64,000 bases of DNA from Bacillus sp. BP-3 (GTDB lineage: Bacteria > Bacillota > Bacilli > Bacillales > Bacillaceae_G): contig NZ_JAQOTJ010000012.1 in NCBI RefSeq assembly GCF_028401955.1, forward strand, positions 62,001 through 126,000, in the 5' to 3' direction. Below are positions 22,893-31,065 of this stretch, piece by piece. A program made the translations under genes and the position numbers. Within the stretch, counting starts at the first letter, position 1. The number at the start of each line of letters is the position of its first letter. The notes under the pieces are model-generated. The model did not search any database. It saw only the letters and a program-made list of their open reading frames with translations, and was not told where the DNA came from.

Positions 22893-25679
22893 TCATGCGG
22901 ACATTCTTTTCAATACTTCTCTCTCCTTACGTTTACGATATGCATCTCGTTGTTTGTGATATTTATCTTGGCATTCATCACATCTCACCTGTCGCTGTCT
23001 AGGTTCACATACTGTGATGCCACATCCAGCACAATCAATTTCTTTATGTACATTCTTTCGAATACTGTTTACCACTTCAACTCCAAACGACTCCCATAAT
23101 GTCTTCTTGTACTCACTATCTTTTTCTTTAAATAGGTATCTAACTAATACATCAGCTACTTTATGAGCATCTGGATAAATATCTAATAATTTCTCGCGAA
23201 TAACAATGTAGATGTATGGTTTTTTACCATCGTAATCTTCTGCATCTGACGGCATGTAGTCTCTTTTATTTTGATCCAAGTATGTATAAGTATTTATAAT
23301 CTCATTATCAGTTTCTTTATCAATTATGTAAGCATCATCTTTAATGCTTGGTGTCCACATTAACTTTTTATAATCAAATTTTCCAACCACACTCTTAAAA
23401 TGAATTCTCTTATCGATAATCACATCTTCAAGTCGATTGACTGTACTATTGTTTTTATCCATAACCACTTCTTTACTTTTAGCAAAAGTGAAGAAGTAAG
23501 GTAACTTCTGCTGATTATATTCATTCCATACTTTCTTAATTTCTGGTGGAACTTTCACTACATCCAAAGTTTTTGCCATATCAATCACATGGTTATTGTA
23601 TGAACATAATTGTTTGATTAACCTATAATCGGCATCAACATCAAAATTGTCTTTGTTATAGAGCTTTGAGATTGTGTTGCTTATAATTCCAATGTTAGCC
23701 TTAAATGCTATTGTCAGACTCTCAAATATGTTCTCGGGATTAATAAATTTCGGCTCAGACACACCCATTTCATACTCCAATGGTACAACATCCAATCTTT
23801 TAGCATTGCCCTTAGAGACTCTGATTAGACTTTCTAAAGGTGTTACCAAAATTTTATCACCATCGAAGTCCGCTTGAAGAATCTTCGGCAATAAATCATC
23901 AGCACTAATATGTACAGCTTTAGTGATATACCATTCCTTCATTTTATCTGATCTGACATTTTCTCGGATAACATGTTCGAATGATAGTGCCGGACTTCTC
24001 ATTAAGTCAACCTTACCTTGTTCATACAGGGTACTGGATACTTGACCGTCTAATAATAACCCTTTCGGATTTTCAATTCCTTGGAATATATTCTCCATTA
24101 CAGCATACCAATCCGGTAAAATGTATGTGTATTTACCTTCAACACTTAGTTTTCCAGCCTTTGCTTCCTTCAGCATCTTCTTCTTTCTACTCTTGATGGC
24201 TTCCTTGGTATTCTTATCATTTAATAAAGCTGGATATAGATTGATTGCTTGCTGAAACTCATTTTTATCATCATTTTCATCGTCTGCGCCAATAACACGA
24301 ATCATTGTGTCTGCATCAGACCCCATATTGCTTAGATCATCATTGGTCATTCGAGCCAATTCTATCAAATCTTCATCACTTACATGTACTAATGACTGAA
24401 GGTACTGATAATTAAGTTTAGCATTTGGAATTGAATCATCTTCAACATTCATAAAGGCAGCTTCACATTTGTATTTTTTAAAGTTTTCTTTGTATTTCTT
24501 CCAGCTTTCCTTCACATTATCCTTATTAATGAAGTGTTTCCACATCTTAAACTGGGATTTGAAAAATATAATTGAAATTCCATCCTTAACAATATCCCAT
24601 TCCTTACCATAGATGTCTGTGACTTTAGGATTATTAGTAAACTTATCAAATGACACAGATGATAAGCAGCCTTTCATCCACGGAAGTCTAAACTGCATAT
24701 TCTTATAGACACCTTCACCAAACAATTCTTCACTTACACTAGGCAGCATCATACCAGCACCGTCTGTAATTTCTAGATTGACAGTTCTATCTGTTTGACG
24801 ATCTACTTCAAATGTATCTCTAGGAATATAGTCCACTGTTCTATTTTCTAATTTAACCTTCACATCATCTACAACAATACATCTGTCAATATTGAATCCT
24901 TTCCATTTCTCACTTGCACTTGAAGCTAATGCCTTGTACGCTAGGAATTTATTGACACTCATCCCACCGTTGTTATTGATATCATCAATGCTCAACCCGG
25001 CGGTGATTGAATTTTCAATACCACCTTGTTTTGCATCCCAGGCATCTTCTTTAATAAAAACAGCCTTTTTGTCTCGTATTTGACCACTCGATGATGAGAA
25101 GTAGACGTATTTACTATCCCTATGATAGAATCCATTACTCAAAAGACTCTTGAATACTTCATAGTTATAAATCTCTACGACTATCAACTTTTCAGATAAC
25201 TTATTAGTTTTCATTTTTAATTTACGAGTTAATGTGCTTTCAAATAACGCAATCGTCTGACTAGGATTTAAACGTAGTGGATTTAATCTCCGTGTCTCTT
25301 TATACTTAACAATCTTATCATTTAATTCACGCTTGAGACTTGCATTTGATACCTTTTTGTCCTTAAACACTTCCTCAGACAGCCATTTAAGATAATCTAA
25401 TTGGCGTTGTGTAGAAGTAATTTTAGATTCAATAAACTCTATTTGTTTTTTCTTCTTTGCTTTTGACTCTTCATCCCGCAAAGCATTATCTTCTTTCTTT
25501 GCATCGGATAATTCACGTGTTAACTTACTCAATTCAGCCTTAATATTATCTTCTTGAGAAGATAATCGTTTCTTGTCATGGTATCTGTCTTTTAATGTCT
25601 TTATTTTTCTTTCTTCATCAGTGAAAAATACATCAGTTGATAGTGAATAGATATATACTTGCTTTGATAAATTTGTCAT
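22893..25679 (-). CDS. Single-chain RNA polymerase of the YonO/QDE-1 double-psi-barrel family
   Basis: 928 aa. The catalytic D-x-D-G-D motif is DFDGD at residues 604-608 (QADFDGDKIL), the metal-binding signature shared by multisubunit RNAP beta' chains and by QDE-1/RDR-type polymerases. About 45 residues before it lies KVDLMRSPALSFEH (from 556), matching the K-x-x-x-x-R-x-P-x-L segment of eukaryotic RdRPs and of phage YonO. Residues about 20-110 are coiled coil; a C-terminal zinc ribbon has C883, C886, C900, C903 and a basic tail. Family knowledge: SPbeta YonO is a DNA-dependent polymerase of similar length. RBS AAGGAG. Likely transcribes a subset of phage genes; primer or RNA-template use is an alternative. 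Confidence 0.85.
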   Translation of the reverse strand: MTNLSKQVYIYSLSTDVFFTDEERKIKTLKDRYHDKKRLSSQEDNIKAELSKLTRELSDAKKEDNALRDEESKAKKKKQIEFIESKITSTQRQLDYLKWLSEEVFKDKKVSNASLKRELNDKIVKYKETRRLNPLRLNPSQTIALFESTLTRKLKMKTNKLSEKLIVVEIYNYEVFKSLLSNGFYHRDSKYVYFSSSSGQIRDKKAVFIKEDAWDAKQGGIENSITAGLSIDDINNNGGMSVNKFLAYKALASSASEKWKGFNIDRCIVVDDVKVKLENRTVDYIPRDTFEVDRQTDRTVNLEITDGAGMMLPSVSEELFGEGVYKNMQFRLPWMKGCLSSVSFDKFTNNPKVTDIYGKEWDIVKDGISIIFFKSQFKMWKHFINKDNVKESWKKYKENFKKYKCEAAFMNVEDDSIPNAKLNYQYLQSLVHVSDEDLIELARMTNDDLSNMGSDADTMIRVIGADDENDDKNEFQQAINLYPALLNDKNTKEAIKSRKKKMLKEAKAGKLSVEGKYTYILPDWYAVMENIFQGIENPKGLLLDGQVSSTLYEQGKVDLMRSPALSFEHVIRENVRSDKMKEWYITKAVHISADDLLPKILQADFDGDKILVTPLESLIRVSKGNAKRLDVVPLEYEMGVSEPKFINPENIFESLTIAFKANIGIISNTISKLYNKDNFDVDADYRLIKQLCSYNNHVIDMAKTLDVVKVPPEIKKVWNEYNQQKLPYFFTFAKSKEVVMDKNNSTVNRLEDVIIDKRIHFKSVVGKFDYKKLMWTPSIKDDAYIIDKETDNEIINTYTYLDQNKRDYMPSDAEDYDGKKPYIYIVIREKLLDIYPDAHKVADVLVRYLFKEKDSEYKKTLWESFGVEVVNSIRKNVHKEIDCAGCGITVCEPRQRQVRCDECQDKYHKQRDAYRKRKEREVLKRMSA

Positions 25680-25828
25680 AAAATTATCATTCTCCTTTTA
25701 CATAAGTAATTGTTTAATTTTCAATTCGATATGATATGTAAATATATAATTTATTTATGTAAGCAAAATGTAAAAACAAGAAAGTTTGACCAGCATGCCG
25801 AGACGATTTTTCGCGGCGTGTAAATACT

Positions 25829-25867
25829 GTATCTTAACTATGTATCTTAACTATGTATCTTATATGT
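25829..25867. repeat. Three tandem 13-mers next to AT-rich DNA
   Basis: GTATCTTAACTAT occurs twice head to tail (25829-25841, 25842-25854) with a degenerate third copy (25855-25867), followed by an almost pure A/T stretch to about 25898, like the unwinding element of a replication origin. Confidence 0.75.
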
Positions 25868-25904
25868 ATATTATATTTTATATTGCTTTATATATACTGT
25901 ACCG

Positions 25905-25919
25905 CTAGTGCAGCACTAG
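25905..25919. promoter_or_regulatory. Perfect 7-bp palindrome in the origin region
   Basis: CTAGTGC, central A, GCACTAG. A likely binding site for a dimer, immediately beside the iteron array. Confidence 0.6.
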
Positions 25920-25920
25920 G

Positions 25921-26010
25921 AGTACTTTGCCTCTGCATTTCTAACTCTTAACTCTGCATTTTCATTTTTACCTCTGCATTTATAGTACTTACCTCTGCAT
26001 AAAGAGTACT
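25921..26010. repeat. Four phased iterons (CTCTGCAT, 20-21 bp period)
   Basis: CTCTGCAT at 25931, 25952, 25972 and 25993: spacings of 21, 20 and 21 bp place all copies on the same face of DNA. AGTACT at 25921, 25984 and 26005 shares the phase, so the full unit is about 21 bp. Confidence 0.8.
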
Positions 26011-26038
26011 TAGATAAAAATGGCTTAAAATCAACATT

Positions 26039-26695
26039 TTAATGCAATGAATTTGCGACATAATAATGATTGTTCCATCGATCAAAAACTAACTCATCAT
26101 TTACGTCATACTCGTACGTAGTTTCCAATACATGTTGCTTAATTTTAACAAGTTTAGCCTTCACCAACTGGGTATTAGCTTCGTGAACCTTAGTTTTCGA
26201 TACTTTTAATCTACTAATTAACATGTCGTACCCAACAAAACAGAAACTTCTGTCGTGTTCCTTATCGTCCATGTTGATATGGCTCTTGTAATAGAACACT
26301 TGCCTGAAAGCATATTCATCTATTTGGTCATTATTGAAATAAGAAAACAACTCAGCAGACATCCATGTGAAGTGTTTATCTTCACCATATAAAGCTTCAT
26401 TAAAAACAATTGTTAAGTTCCCTTTTGTCGGCAGTTTCTCAATTTTATTTTCGATAAGTCTTTCATTATATAATTTATTTAATTGCTTTTTTAATGTCCT
26501 TGTATCTGATATACCTAAGAAACTCATTAGCTTTTTGTGATCTATACTTATTTCCTTGTTCCTAAAGTTTTTAAAATATAAAAAGCAAATCCGAGCATAT
26601 AGAAGGAATTCACTATTTGATAGATAAAACTTTTCGTTTCTCACAATACCTGATGGAACTTTTATGTATAGCTTTTTTTCTTTTCTGGTACTCAT
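26039..26695 (-). CDS. Winged-helix replication-initiator-like protein
   Basis: 218 aa, RBS CAGGAGCGTGAATGG. Helix-strand pattern of two winged-helix-type domains: residues 1-95 (VPSGIVRNEKFYLSNSEFLLYARICFLYFKNFRN...) and 110-210 (TWMSAELFSYF..., FVGYDMLISRLKVSKTKV), resembling RepA/RepB and DnaD-like initiators of Firmicute phages and plasmids. The phased iterons lie immediately downstream, consistent with an initiator that binds them. The family is not certain; it could be a transcriptional regulator of the same array. Confidence 0.5.
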   Translation of the reverse strand: MSTRKEKKLYIKVPSGIVRNEKFYLSNSEFLLYARICFLYFKNFRNKEISIDHKKLMSFLGISDTRTLKKQLNKLYNERLIENKIEKLPTKGNLTIVFNEALYGEDKHFTWMSAELFSYFNNDQIDEYAFRQVFYYKSHINMDDKEHDRSFCFVGYDMLISRLKVSKTKVHEANTQLVKAKLVKIKQHVLETTYEYDVNDELVFDRWNNHYYVANSLH

Positions 26696-26735
26696 CCATT
26701 CACGCTCCTGTGTATAATTGTTTAATTTATTTATA

Positions 26736-26897
26736 TCACTGGTTAATATATTGCTTAATAATAAGGTTCACTTCATCCGTTCGCCAGAATAACCAGAACC
26801 TCTTCTGGTCGTTAGAAACAGCTGTTGTAATGAAAGGTATACCATTGTTCTTTAGTTTGTTGTTTAATGCGAAATCATAACAAAAATTAAATTGCAT
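26736..26897 (-). CDS. DUF5659-like small phage protein
   Basis: 53 aa from the ATG at 26897 (MQFNFCYDFALNNKLKNNG), with GGAGAGGG ahead of it; a GTG at 26924 would add nine residues. The outline F-x-CY-x(5)-L...G...KRFWLFWRTDEVN...QYI matches DUF5659, small proteins common in Firmicute phages. Function unknown. It lies between the initiator-like gene and the Cro-like regulator. Confidence 0.65.
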   Translation of the reverse strand: MQFNFCYDFALNNKLKNNGIPFITTAVSNDQKRFWLFWRTDEVNLIIKQYINQ

Positions 26898-27040
26898 TAC
26901 TCTTAACCCTCTCCCAATCTTCACACTTTATTGGCACCTTATTATTTCTTCCTCAAGTTTTAAAATTAGTATCTACTCGTTTTTTATATACCCAACACCT
27001 TAAAATAATCCCACTTTATCAACTTTTTTTGACATTTACG

Positions 27041-27229
27041 TTAAAACAAAGAATTCATTTTTAACAAACTAGATAATCTTTTGATCTTTCCCGTATTCAA
27101 TTCCTCTTTCTCATTTAAAAATCTACTTAATGTAGATTGATTAATCCCAATTTCATTTGCAATATGATTTTGTTTTAGACCACTCTTACGGATTGCTTCC
27201 TTAAATTGTTTACCTGTCATCTCTCTCAC
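27041..27229 (-). CDS. Small Cro/CI-type HTH regulator
   Basis: 62 aa with an XRE-like HTH at about residues 8-55 (FKEAIRKSGLKQNHIANEIGINQSTLSRFLNEKE). AGGAGGTGAGAGAG is the RBS. It is divergent from the integrase, separated by a 400-nt control region with a candidate promoter and a strong hairpin. It is the only repressor-like gene seen in the prophage; the small size suits Cro or a minimal repressor. Confidence 0.85.
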   Translation of the reverse strand: MREMTGKQFKEAIRKSGLKQNHIANEIGINQSTLSRFLNEKEELNTGKIKRLSSLLKMNSLF

Positions 27230-27245
27230 CTCCTCTCTCTACGTT

Positions 27246-27274
27246 ACTATTTCAATTTTTTGTACAATGGTCAA
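27246..27274 (-). promoter_or_regulatory. Candidate promoter for the Cro-like gene
   Basis: On the minus strand TTGACC, 17-bp spacer, AATAGT (weak -10), upstream of the RBS of the HTH gene. Confidence 0.45.
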
Positions 27275-27405
27275 CGAAGCTTAAAATCTTTTTATATCAA
27301 ATTCTATTTATGTATTTAATATACAACAATTAAAAATCAGATGAAGTTAAAGCAGTTTGATTATAAATTCAAAAAGAACCTAAAAACACTGTTATTTAGA
27401 CATTT

Positions 27406-27438
27406 AATTCCACTGATAATTTCGTTATCGGTGGAATT
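27406..27438. promoter_or_regulatory. 14-bp hairpin in the integrase control region
   Basis: AATTCCACTGATAA and TTATCGGTGGAATT pair fully (one T-G wobble) around TTTCG. Neither strand has a following T-run, so it is not a simple terminator; an operator or RNA structure is possible. Confidence 0.6.
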
Positions 27439-27569
27439 TATAAAAATAAAATTTATATTCATTCAAAAATATCGAATTAATATAACAAAACAAAAACATT
27501 TCGACAAATAATTACAATTTGGTATTTATCATTAAAATTTATATTTTTCTCCTTTTTATATCCATATAC

Positions 27570-27581
27570 AATTTGTGTCCA
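27570..27581 (+). repeat. 12-bp direct repeat, left copy (possible integrase arm site)
   Basis: AATTTGTGTCCA, identical to 28793-28804 on the other side of the integrase gene. Confidence 0.55.
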
Positions 27582-27647
27582 ATGATATAAAATACGATTA
27601 ATGGAAGCTACTATTTCAATGATTAAAACCCGATGGAGGTTTTAATT

Positions 27648-28778
27648 GTGAAAGGTAGCGTATTAGAAGATAAAAAAAGAGGAACTTGGTACTTTTCCTT
27701 CGATTTAGGAAATGACCCATTCACAGGAAAAAGACGCCAGACAAAAAGACGCGGATTTAAAACTGAAAAAGATGCTGAAGAAGCGCTTATTAAACTACAA
27801 GCTGAGATGTTGAACAATGAATTCGTTGATTTGTCACAGATGACATATTCAAAATACCTTGATGAATGGTTTGAAGAAAGACGTATCTACCTACAAAAGT
27901 CTACGTATGAGATACATTCAATCTTTTGTGAGAATGTAATAAAACCAAAACTAGGTCAATTCAAATTACAAAAGATCGAGCCTATTCACATTCAAAAGTT
28001 TGTAAATAATTTAGTAAATGAGACAGATTACTCATCACATACTATTCATTTAGTCTTTCGAATTGTTAGTGCATCTCTAAAAAAAGCTAAAACAATGAAG
28101 CTAATTAAAGATAATCCAACGACTGGTACTACCCTACCGAAAAAGCAACGTAAAGAGTTGAATGTTTGGTCATTAGACGATGTAAACTACTTCCTCAGAG
28201 AGGCTAAAAACGTCAAACGACTTACACGTTGTTATATAGCGATTGTGATTTCATTGCTAGCTGGAACACGTCAAGGAGAAACAATGGCGCTAAGATGGAG
28301 CGATATTGACTTTAATAAGCACCTAATCTACATCAAACAGACATTAACACAAGCTGGCGAAATTAAAATCGGGGCAAAAAATACATCCAGTGTACGTTCA
28401 ATCCATATTCCTGAGAAACTTGTCAGCGAGTTAAAATTACATCGTAAAATGATTTTAGAAGAGAGATTATACAATGGTAGAGAATATGAGGATAATGACC
28501 TAGTAATTTGTACACGAACAGGTAAACCAATGATTCCACGCAATTTACGCAAGGAATTTTACAACTTAACTGAAAAACTCGGATTACCTAAGATTAGATT
28601 TCATGATTTAAGACATACTCATTGTACGATGTTGATATCTCAGAATGTGAGTGTAAAATTAATTGCAGATCGATTAGGACATGCAGACATCGAAACTACA
28701 CTCAACATATATTCTCATATTTTACCAAACATGCAGAAGTCTGTATCAGATGAATTAGATAAAATCATTAATATATAA
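27648..28778 (+). CDS. int: Tyrosine recombinase/phage integrase
   Basis: 376 aa from the GTG at 27648, chosen because GGAGG is then 8 nt upstream; the ATG at 27633 is too close to it. N-terminal arm-type DNA-binding domain (about 1-60), SAM-like core-binding domain (about 65-165), catalytic domain with R208, H319-x-x-R322, H345 and nucleophile Y355. Integrates and excises the prophage at the adjacent right attachment site. It lies at the prophage end, divergent from the Cro-like gene. Confidence 0.95.
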   Translation: MKGSVLEDKKRGTWYFSFDLGNDPFTGKRRQTKRRGFKTEKDAEEALIKLQAEMLNNEFVDLSQMTYSKYLDEWFEERRIYLQKSTYEIHSIFCENVIKPKLGQFKLQKIEPIHIQKFVNNLVNETDYSSHTIHLVFRIVSASLKKAKTMKLIKDNPTTGTTLPKKQRKELNVWSLDDVNYFLREAKNVKRLTRCYIAIVISLLAGTRQGETMALRWSDIDFNKHLIYIKQTLTQAGEIKIGAKNTSSVRSIHIPEKLVSELKLHRKMILEERLYNGREYEDNDLVICTRTGKPMIPRNLRKEFYNLTEKLGLPKIRFHDLRHTHCTMLISQNVSVKLIADRLGHADIETTLNIYSHILPNMQKSVSDELDKIINI

Positions 28779-28792
28779 GCAATCTGTTGCCA

Positions 28793-28804
28793 AATTTGTG
28801 TCCA
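28793..28804 (+). repeat. 12-bp direct repeat, right copy (possible integrase arm site)
   Basis: AATTTGTGTCCA, identical to 27570-27581, 15 nt after the integrase stop codon and just before the attachment site. Confidence 0.55.
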
Positions 28805-28825
28805 CAGCTTACATTATTTCTTTTA

Positions 28826-28875
28826 AACATTGCTAGAATGCGAATTCACACCTTTTCATCCATACATGCCAGAAG
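28826..28875. other. Right prophage attachment site (approximate)
   Basis: The 3' part of a host-type coding sequence begins here with no start codon or RBS of its own, immediately after the integrase and its repeat. Core bounds cannot be fixed because the left end lies outside the window. Confidence 0.65.
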
Positions 28876-29393
28876 AAGGCATCGTGGAAGTAGGCGAACT
28901 AAAAATCCACCAAGCATCGCATGCCCGCTACTTCGAAGACTTCTTAAAATTCGTAGAATACGAGCGTTCCATGCCAGAAATTATGAAAACACAAGTTATG
29001 GGCATGGTATACGACCAAATTGAAGACGTCTTTGAAGAAGGTACAGAAGAACGTGAACAATTCGACCAAGCGATGGAAGTGTGGGCTGCAAGTCCTAAAC
29101 GTGAAATTATGGAGCATTTCACAACAGAAGAAGTTATGGAAGCTACGGCACAAATTGTGGAGCATACCCCTGAGATAGAATTAAAACTAAAGGCAGACCA
29201 CATTTCTGTGAAGGCATTGCTTGCGGATTTTGGTGAACAAGTTCATATTGCGAAGGTTAATGATAAATATGTACTGATGATTGAAGCGGACACGCTTACG
29301 TTTGAAAAAGGGTTCTCCCCTATTGAATTTTTGAAGCCCGATGAGCTGCAAGATGTAATTGAGCGGATTGAGAAGAAGCAACAGTATGGATAA
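28830..29393 (+). pseudogene. 3' fragment of a host gene cut by the prophage (DUF3900-like)
   Basis: 187 codons open to the attachment site, starting only with a TTG without RBS after an in-frame stop at 28824. The text YMPEEGIVEVGELKIHQASHARYFEDFLKFV matches the C-terminal part of DUF3900 proteins of the B. cereus group as I remember them (about 350 aa). Host-like codon use contrasts with the phage. The N-terminal part should lie at the left prophage end, outside the window. Function of the family unknown. Confidence 0.7.
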
Positions 29394-29476
29394 TGAGTAA
29401 GTGCCATTAAGGTGATTTCGAACGTTTTAGTGACCAAAATATGCTTTTTATCTTGTAGAAGATTTCCTATATTAAT

Positions 29477-29520
29477 AAAAAATGAGTGCATGTGTGCCAT
29501 AAACACACGCACTCATTTTT
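29477..29520 (+). terminator. Terminator of the DUF3900-like gene
   Basis: AAATGAGTGC...TGTGT pairs with ACACA...GCACTCATTT, followed by TTTTTTT. Confidence 0.85.
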
Positions 29521-29543
29521 TTGCATATAAGTCGCTATTTTGC

Positions 29544-29665
29544 AAAAACAACATGTACTGCACTCACTTTCCCCTTTTCTTTTCGTACGATAGGAAAAGA
29601 CTCTGACCGCTTCTATACGCGACTAGATGTTCCTATCCTCCCCTTAAGGGCGGTATGTTGTTTTT
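29544..29665. repeat. Structured intergenic element (possible B. cereus repeat)
   Basis: Outer arms AAAAACAACAT (29544-29554) and ATGTTGTTTTT (29655-29665) enclose an inner stem GATAGGAA/TTCCTATC (29589-29596/29630-29637) and a CCCTTAAGGG palindrome (29641-29650). It could act as terminator on either strand and as a folded RNA; it resembles small interspersed repeats of the B. cereus group. Confidence 0.5.
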
Positions 29666-29697
29666 TAACTTAAATATGAATGTATCTTATACAAGTT

Positions 29698-31026
29698 CTA
29701 TTTATTCTCCATAAAAGAGTAATATACTCTTTCTATCTTTGTGACCATTACATCCTGAGTTAAATGTTGCCGTGAATAGGCCTGAGCCTCTCTTCCCAAT
29801 TGTTCACGAAGACTCTTATTCGTTAAAAGCAATTTAAGAGCATTAGAAAGTTGTTGCACATTGCCCGGTTCACAAATGATCCCTGTTTTTCCATTTTGAA
29901 TCATTTCTGGTATGCCACCGCAATTTGTTGTAATAATAGCTTGGCGTGAAAACATAGCTTCAATAACTGAAATTGGAAAGTTATCGTTAATAGTAGGTAA
30001 TACATAGATTGTAGAAGAAGAAAGTATTTCTGGTATATCTGCTCTTCTGCCCCAAAATTTAACATTATTAAGGCCGAGATGGATAACTTGATTTTCTAGC
30101 CTTTCTCGCATGATACCATCCCCAACAATCCAAACCTCTACATTCGTTAAATCTTGTTGAATTTGTGAGAGTGCTTTCAGGAGAATATCATGACCTTTTC
30201 TAGGAGAGAGGCGAGAAACACAAGTAATGACAAGTTTGTTAGTACACTTCGGCTTAGATTTAGAATCTTGCTGAAAATCTATGCCTGTATGAATAGTAAT
30301 CAATTGCTCTGTCTTTGCTCCGTATGCTTTTAAAGGAGAATGAAAGGAAGTACTAATCGTTATGATTTGATCAGCCGCTCTTATTCCCTGTTTTTCAATT
30401 TCACTAAAATACGCTTCTTCAATTGATCCTTTTTTTATTTTATCAAATTTTAAGCGACTCTTTGTGAAATGCCCATGTGGTGTAAAAAATAGTGGTTTCT
30501 TATATTCTAAGTTTAGTTGTCCTAATAAAAAGACAGCGAATAAATCTTGTGCATGAAAGACATCGTATTGCTCTAATCTTTTTTCTCTTAAGAAAGACAT
30601 AAATACATTCAAAAAACTCGTGTTTTTTATAATTTTTTCATTCACTATACCGTATCGTTGTAACATAAAATCCCTTGCATGTTCTGCAGCCTTCGGAATG
30701 TCTTGTTCTAAATGAACCGCTGTCATTTGAGTAGGAGAGATGACAGCTACGTCATGACCATACTTTTCAAAGCCTGTTTTTAAAGAAGTAATATAGTTTG
30801 ATAATCCCCCTGTATTAGGATATTTCAAAAATGTTACATAAAGAATTTTTAGTTTGCTTGTTTTACTTAGTGTGCCATCTTTTTTAATTCCAAACGTCTC
30901 AAACGGTTCGGTAATACGATCCTTTTTATTATCTATTTGATAGTATTCATCCATGATTTTTAGTAGGCTCGTATGGAAAGGAACATTACATTCATTTCGT
31001 CTTTCCTTTGCTGTATTCAGAAGCAT
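29698..31026 (-). CDS. Family 4 glycosyltransferase (operon gene 5)
   Basis: 442 aa retaining GT-B enzyme. N-terminal Rossmann part begins at about residue 58 (LKILYVTFLKYPNTGGLSNYITSL); FTPHGHF lies near 195 and the nucleotide-sugar half contains CVSRLSPRKGHDILLKAL and FPISVIEAMFSRQAIITTNCGGIPEMI with the EX7E-type Glu pair. It is clearly paralogous to the GT4 at 33292-34623, sharing an N-terminal extension of about 55 residues. Start at 31026 has AGGAGG only 2 nt away, so a slightly different start is possible. Last gene of the five-gene operon; 39-nt gap. Confidence 0.85.
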   Translation of the reverse strand: MLLNTAKERRNECNVPFHTSLLKIMDEYYQIDNKKDRITEPFETFGIKKDGTLSKTSKLKILYVTFLKYPNTGGLSNYITSLKTGFEKYGHDVAVISPTQMTAVHLEQDIPKAAEHARDFMLQRYGIVNEKIIKNTSFLNVFMSFLREKRLEQYDVFHAQDLFAVFLLGQLNLEYKKPLFFTPHGHFTKSRLKFDKIKKGSIEEAYFSEIEKQGIRAADQIITISTSFHSPLKAYGAKTEQLITIHTGIDFQQDSKSKPKCTNKLVITCVSRLSPRKGHDILLKALSQIQQDLTNVEVWIVGDGIMRERLENQVIHLGLNNVKFWGRRADIPEILSSSTIYVLPTINDNFPISVIEAMFSRQAIITTNCGGIPEMIQNGKTGIICEPGNVQQLSNALKLLLTNKSLREQLGREAQAYSRQHLTQDVMVTKIERVYYSFMENK

Positions 31027-31065
31027 CTCCTCCTAACTCAGCTGATGATGAAAAATGTATATATG

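Larger units (their letters stand above)
25829..26010. other. Candidate replication origin (13-mers, AT-rich region, palindrome, iterons)
   Basis: The non-coding DNA between the initiator-like gene and the RNA polymerase gene holds three 13-mers, AT-rich DNA, the perfect palindrome CTAGTGC-A-GCACTAG (25905-25919), and four phased iterons. This resembles an iteron-type origin. It is inferred; initiator binding is not shown. Confidence 0.6.

Noticed and set aside
25921-26010. CRISPR-like array
   Set aside because: Repeats are only 8-21 bp and spacers are not unique units; phasing fits iterons instead.
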